Source: Streptomyces sp. 8K308
Lineage (GTDB): Bacteria; Actinomycetota; Actinomycetes; Streptomycetales; Streptomycetaceae
DNA: 42,094 bases
Reading direction: 5' to 3'
NCBI RefSeq assembly: GCF_004348315.1
Contig: NZ_SMKC01000021.1
Span: forward strand, 1-42,094
Shown here one piece after another: positions 39,400-42,094 of this stretch (positions are counted from its first letter, which is position 1; every line of letters begins with the position of its first letter). The position numbers and the translations under genes were made by a program. Under the pieces are notes generated by a model. The model saw only the letters and a list, made by a program, of their open reading frames with translations. It had not been told where the DNA came from and did no database searches.

Positions 39400-39987
39400 A
39401 TGGCTGACAGCGCACCGCTGACCGGTGAGGCCCTGGCCCTGGACCTGGTCAACACCCGCCCGGTGGGCGCCCACGGGCGCGTGGATCTGCTCGCCACCCC
39501 ACGGCAGTTGTCCGACTGGCTGACCCTGGAGGAGGACCGCCTCCATGGGGAGGCCCGGGGCACCGCGCCGACCCGGGCCGACCTCGCCCCCCTCCACGCC
39601 GTCCGAGCGCACACCGAAGCCGCCGTCCGGGCACTGCTGAACGGAACGCAACCCCCCGGGACCGCACTGCGTGGGCTCACCGAGGCCCAGCGTTCGGCAC
39701 CGCCTGTCCGCGAACTCGGCTGGGACGGCACTGCGGTCACCGCCGTTCCCCGCCGCACCGGCCCACTCGGCACCCGCCTCGCCGCACTGCTGGCCGAGGA
39801 CGCCGCCGAGCTGCTCAGCGCCCCCACGATCAGCAGGCTCAAGGAGTGCGAGGCTGACGACTGCGTCCTGGTGTTCCTGCCGTCACACCCACGCCGTCGC
39901 TGGTGCTCGCCCACCCGCTGCGGCAACCGGACCCGCGTCGCCCGCTACTACCGGCGTCACGGCCCGCCCGACGCGTCCCGTGTCTGA
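39400..39987 (+). CDS. CGNR zinc-finger (ABATE domain) regulator
   Basis: 195 residues. N-terminal ABATE domain (TGEALALDLVNTRPVG, LLATPRQLSDWL) followed by a C-terminal CGNR zinc finger: CEADDCVLVFLPSHPRRRWC, then SPTRCGNRTRVARYYRRHG; four cysteines coordinate zinc. These proteins are stress-associated DNA-binding regulators in actinobacteria. Translation is leaderless by geometry. It probably controls the divergent alpha/beta hydrolase and itself. Confidence 0.92.
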   Translation: MADSAPLTGEALALDLVNTRPVGAHGRVDLLATPRQLSDWLTLEEDRLHGEARGTAPTRADLAPLHAVRAHTEAAVRALLNGTQPPGTALRGLTEAQRSAPPVRELGWDGTAVTAVPRRTGPLGTRLAALLAEDAAELLSAPTISRLKECEADDCVLVFLPSHPRRRWCSPTRCGNRTRVARYYRRHGPPDASRV

Positions 39988-40031
39988 CGGGAGACGGCGA
40001 CCACTCCCGCGGACCTGCTCGCCGGTGCGGA

Positions 40032-40054
40032 CCAGGGCCTGCCCCCGGCCCTGG
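40032..40054. terminator. hairpin terminator
   Basis: CCAGGGCC (40032-40039) pairs perfectly with GGCCCTGG (40047-40054) around a 7-base loop, between the convergent CGNR and surface protein genes. Confidence 0.7.
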
Positions 40055-40084
40055 GTGTGCTGTTCGGGCCAGGGGCGGCGCCCG

Positions 40085-40927
40085 TCAGTCGGTCGCGGCG
40101 CGACCGCGCTGTCGGGCGATGAGGACGCCAGCGCCCGAGGCGAGGGCGAGGGCGCCCAGGGCGCCGACGGTCGGAAGCACGCCGCCACCGCCGGTCTCGG
40201 CCAACTGCGGGCGCCTGTCGTCCGGGGTGGACGGCGAGGGCGGCGGCGACGTGGGCTCGGTGGGTCCGGGCCCGGGATCCGTGGGCGTCGGCTCGGGCTC
40301 TGTGGGCTCCGGATCCGTCGGCTCCGGCTCCGGCTCGGGCTCAGGCTCAGGCCCCGGCTCGGCGACGGCGTGGGTGATGGTGGCGGACTCCTGGGACCGG
40401 GAGCACAGACCCTCGGAGGTGACGGTCATCGCGCTCAGCGAGCCGACCATCGAGCCGTGGGCCTCCTCGTCGAGCCGGACGCGCACCCGGGGCTCGACCC
40501 AGTCGCCGGGCGCCAGGGTGTCGACGCCGGCGAAGTGGCCCGCCCAGCCGTCGGACTCGAACGGGACCTCGCTCCAGCCGCCGGGCGCCCGCCACTGGAA
40601 CGAGTAGCCCCAACGGTCCTCGGGCGGCGTGTGGTCCGGGTACTCCGCCCGCCACAGGTCGGCGTAGATCAGGAGGTCGGTCAGCGGCTCCGCGCCCTCG
40701 TTGGTGGCGTGGAAGGAGAACTCGGCCCACTCGCCGGGCACCAGCACCTCCGGCGCGTCCAGCACCTCCCAGCCGATCGCGGGGCGCTCGCCGTTCGGGC
40801 CGACGCACTCGCCGTCGAAGCCGCCGGCCACCTCGCTCGGCCAGCGCACCGGCACCTCGGCCGCCTGCGCCGCACCGGCCAGCGGGAACAGCGTCACCAG
40901 ACCGGCCGCCCCGCGGCCGCGCCCCAT
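40085..40927 (-). CDS. LAETG sortase-anchored surface protein
   Basis: 280 residues from ATG 40927 with GAGG about 9 bp upstream. The signal peptide ends near GAAQAAEVP; an extracellular beta-rich domain with two cysteines follows (FDGECVGPNGERPAIGWEVL, GEWAEFSFHATNEGAEPLTD), then a Pro/Glu/Thr spacer (residues about 193-240), the sorting signal QLAETGGGG, a hydrophobic helix (LGALALASGAGVLIA) and a basic tail. LAxTG is recognised by class E sortases of streptomycetes. A second ATG at 41007 with a strong AGGGGGG ribosome site is out of frame with this protein. Confidence 0.85.
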   Translation of the reverse strand: MGRGRGAAGLVTLFPLAGAAQAAEVPVRWPSEVAGGFDGECVGPNGERPAIGWEVLDAPEVLVPGEWAEFSFHATNEGAEPLTDLLIYADLWRAEYPDHTPPEDRWGYSFQWRAPGGWSEVPFESDGWAGHFAGVDTLAPGDWVEPRVRVRLDEEAHGSMVGSLSAMTVTSEGLCSRSQESATITHAVAEPGPEPEPEPEPEPTDPEPTEPEPTPTDPGPGPTEPTSPPPSPSTPDDRRPQLAETGGGGVLPTVGALGALALASGAGVLIARQRGRAATD

Positions 40928-41001
40928 CGCCCGATACCTCGTCGCCCGATACCTCGTCGCCCGATACCTCGTCGCCCGGAACCCCGTCGCCCGGAACCCC
41001 G
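40927..41001. repeat. five 15-bp tandem repeats at the start of the surface protein gene
   Basis: Three copies of TCGCCCGATACCTCG (40927-40971) and two of the variant TCGCCCGGAACCCCG (40972-41001). On the minus strand each unit contains GAGGTATCGGGCGACG; in the last unit ACG has become ATG, which is the start codon of the surface protein. Copy changes are multiples of 3 bp. Confidence 0.85.
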
Positions 41002-41087
41002 TCGCATGAACAACCCCCCTGTTGTAGGTGACATCTGTGTGACGGTCGGACGGGGGAGGAAGTTGTGCGTTCGCGCGGCGAAACCGC

Positions 41088-42094
41088 TCAGCCCGTCACG
41101 AGCTTCACCAGGTCCCCGACCGCGCTCTCGACCGGCGGCAGCGTCAGCATCGCGAGACGTGCCCGGCGGACCCGGGCCGCGATCCCCGAATCCGCGAGCA
41201 CGGCACGGCAGTCGGCGGCGACGCCATCCGGCGTGCGCGTCGTGACCCGCCGGCCGAGGCCCAACTCCTCGACCCGCCTGGCGTTCGGGTACTGGTCGGC
41301 GAACTGCGGCAGCACCACCATCGGCGTCGCGGTGCGCAGCGACTCCCGGACGCTGTTGAAGCCGCCGTGGGTGAGGAACACGTCCACCGCCTCCAACAGC
41401 AGCGGCTGCGGCACCTGTTCGACGACGTGCACATGCGGCGGCAGGTCGTCGGGTACCGGCCCGACGCCCGCGGTGGCCAGCACCACGACGCAGTCGTCGA
41501 GCCGCGCGACCGCCTCGGCCATGGTGCGCAGCGTCTTGCGCGCGTTCGGGAACAGGGCGGGCGGCGTGGGGGAGTACACCTGGTCGCGCGCCATCGGCAG
41601 CGCGGTGCCGAGCGCGGCGAACACCAGCGGCCGGTCGGTGGCCAGCTCGGCGACCCACGCCGGGAGCGCGGCGGCGCGCGCCACGTCGACGGTCTGCCGG
41701 TACGCCAGGGACGAGGGGCCGAGGTACCGGGCGAAGGACAGGGCCGGCGGCACGTAGTCGATCCGCCCGTGCGGCAGGAGCGACAGCGGATCGTTTCTCA
41801 CGGGCAGGCCGACCGCCTCCCGGGTGGCGTTGAGCGGGCCGAGGATCTTGGCGGGGTTGAGGATGTTGGTGGTCCCCGACGGGGTGGGCAGCTGCGGCAC
41901 GCCGAGCCGCTCCGCGACCAGGCAGGCGCCCAGGTCCATCCCGTCCCGCAGGATCAGGTCGGGCCGGAAGCCCTCGGCCACCGGTAGCACGGCCGTGTAG
42001 GAGTCCACCGCGCCCACCCGCGTCATGCCGTGGAACAGGGCCGGCATCAGGGTGCTCTGGAACGCCTCGGGATCGTCCGCCGGCGCCCCGGCCC
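41088..42094 (-). CDS. macrolide-type (MGT, GT1) glycosyltransferase, 5' partial
   Basis: The open frame enters from the window edge (first complete codon at 42093) and ends at TGA 41088, giving about 335 residues of a family that is usually 380-430. The GT-B C-terminal domain is complete: HVHVVEQVPQPLLLEAVDVF, then LTHGGFNSVRESLRTATPMV (UDP-sugar binding motif) and VLPQFADQYPNARRVEELG. The N-terminal acceptor domain is partly visible (FRPDLILRDGMDLGACLVAE). It attaches a sugar to a small hydrophobic compound such as a macrolide or flavonoid, for resistance or synthesis. The true start lies beyond 42094. Confidence 0.9.
   Translation of the reverse strand, partial: AGAPADDPEAFQSTLMPALFHGMTRVGAVDSYTAVLPVAEGFRPDLILRDGMDLGACLVAERLGVPQLPTPSGTTNILNPAKILGPLNATREAVGLPVRNDPLSLLPHGRIDYVPPALSFARYLGPSSLAYRQTVDVARAAALPAWVAELATDRPLVFAALGTALPMARDQVYSPTPPALFPNARKTLRTMAEAVARLDDCVVVLATAGVGPVPDDLPPHVHVVEQVPQPLLLEAVDVFLTHGGFNSVRESLRTATPMVVLPQFADQYPNARRVEELGLGRRVTTRTPDGVAADCRAVLADSGIAARVRRARLAMLTLPPVESAVGDLVKLVTG

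Noticed and set aside
40254..40360. Short repeats in the Pro/Glu-coding stretch taken for a repeat array
   Set aside because: They code the wall-spanning Pro-Glu-Thr spacer of the LAETG protein; no spacers or palindromic repeats, so not CRISPR.

Overview
The window is very GC-rich with strong third-position GC bias, GTG and TTG starts, many TetR/MarR/LuxR/WYL regulators, Tat-type secreted glycosidases, a DrrAB-like exporter and an AfsA (A-factor synthase type) gene. This points to a Streptomyces-like actinomycete. Position 1 looks like an assembly contig edge: bases 1-127 are an exact copy of 931-1057. No rRNA, tRNA, insertion sequence or CRISPR array was seen.

Layout. 1-2.9 kb: a 3'-truncated secreted protein gene, then a secreted protein that keeps the propeptide and C-terminal region of a large subtilisin-type protease but lacks the catalytic domain; its start codon sits inside a 28-bp near-palindrome. 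2.9-8.1 kb: a broken methyltransferase, an arylamine N-acetyltransferase, a PGPGW membrane protein, a LysG/ArgP-LysE amino-acid export pair with a clear operator, an AhpD-like protein without its cysteines, and a TetR regulator. 8.1-13.8 kb: a tightly packed minus-strand operon (DrrA-like ATPase, permease, winged-helix protein, PPDK-like enzyme without a PEP barrel, histidine phosphatase) divergent from a long TetR regulator. 13.8-18.6 kb: a secreted protein, a coupled pair (Cys-rich small protein plus membrane protein), an ArsR regulator, a LuxR-type regulator divergent from an aldo/keto reductase across a large palindrome, and an internally deleted phosphatase remnant. 18.6-23.2 kb: three secreted degradative enzymes on one strand (GH39-like glycosidase, frameshifted M6 metalloprotease, GH127 arabinofuranosidase). 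23.4-25.2 kb: a WYL regulator divergent from an alpha/beta hydrolase.

25.3-35.5 kb is the most interesting part: a compact small-molecule cluster bracketed by two paralogous MarR regulators. It holds a PaaK-like adenylation-fold protein, an FAD monooxygenase, an AfsA protein, a HAD phosphatase, a KAS III ketosynthase, an MFS exporter and a Tat-type cyclase-family protein. Similar 16-bp 6-4-6 palindromes lie at three promoters or starts in the cluster. AfsA plus a HAD phosphatase is the core of butyrolactone/furan signal synthesis, but the usual TetR-type receptor is absent and MarR proteins take its place. I infer a signalling or antibiotic-like metabolite that has not been described.

35.6-42.1 kb: a DUF2271-ApbE-ferric reductase operon (extracytosolic flavin/heme redox), an alpha/beta hydrolase divergent from a CGNR zinc-finger regulator, a sortase-anchored (LAETG) surface protein preceded by 15-bp tandem repeats, and a macrolide-type glycosyltransferase running off the window edge. 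Several genes (subtilisin-like, methyltransferase, phosphatase, M6 protease) are internally deleted or frameshifted, so this is an actively decaying accessory region or, for the single-base shifts, one with sequencing errors. About nine genes show a TANNNT-type -10 box 5-8 bp before the start codon, suggesting leaderless transcripts.
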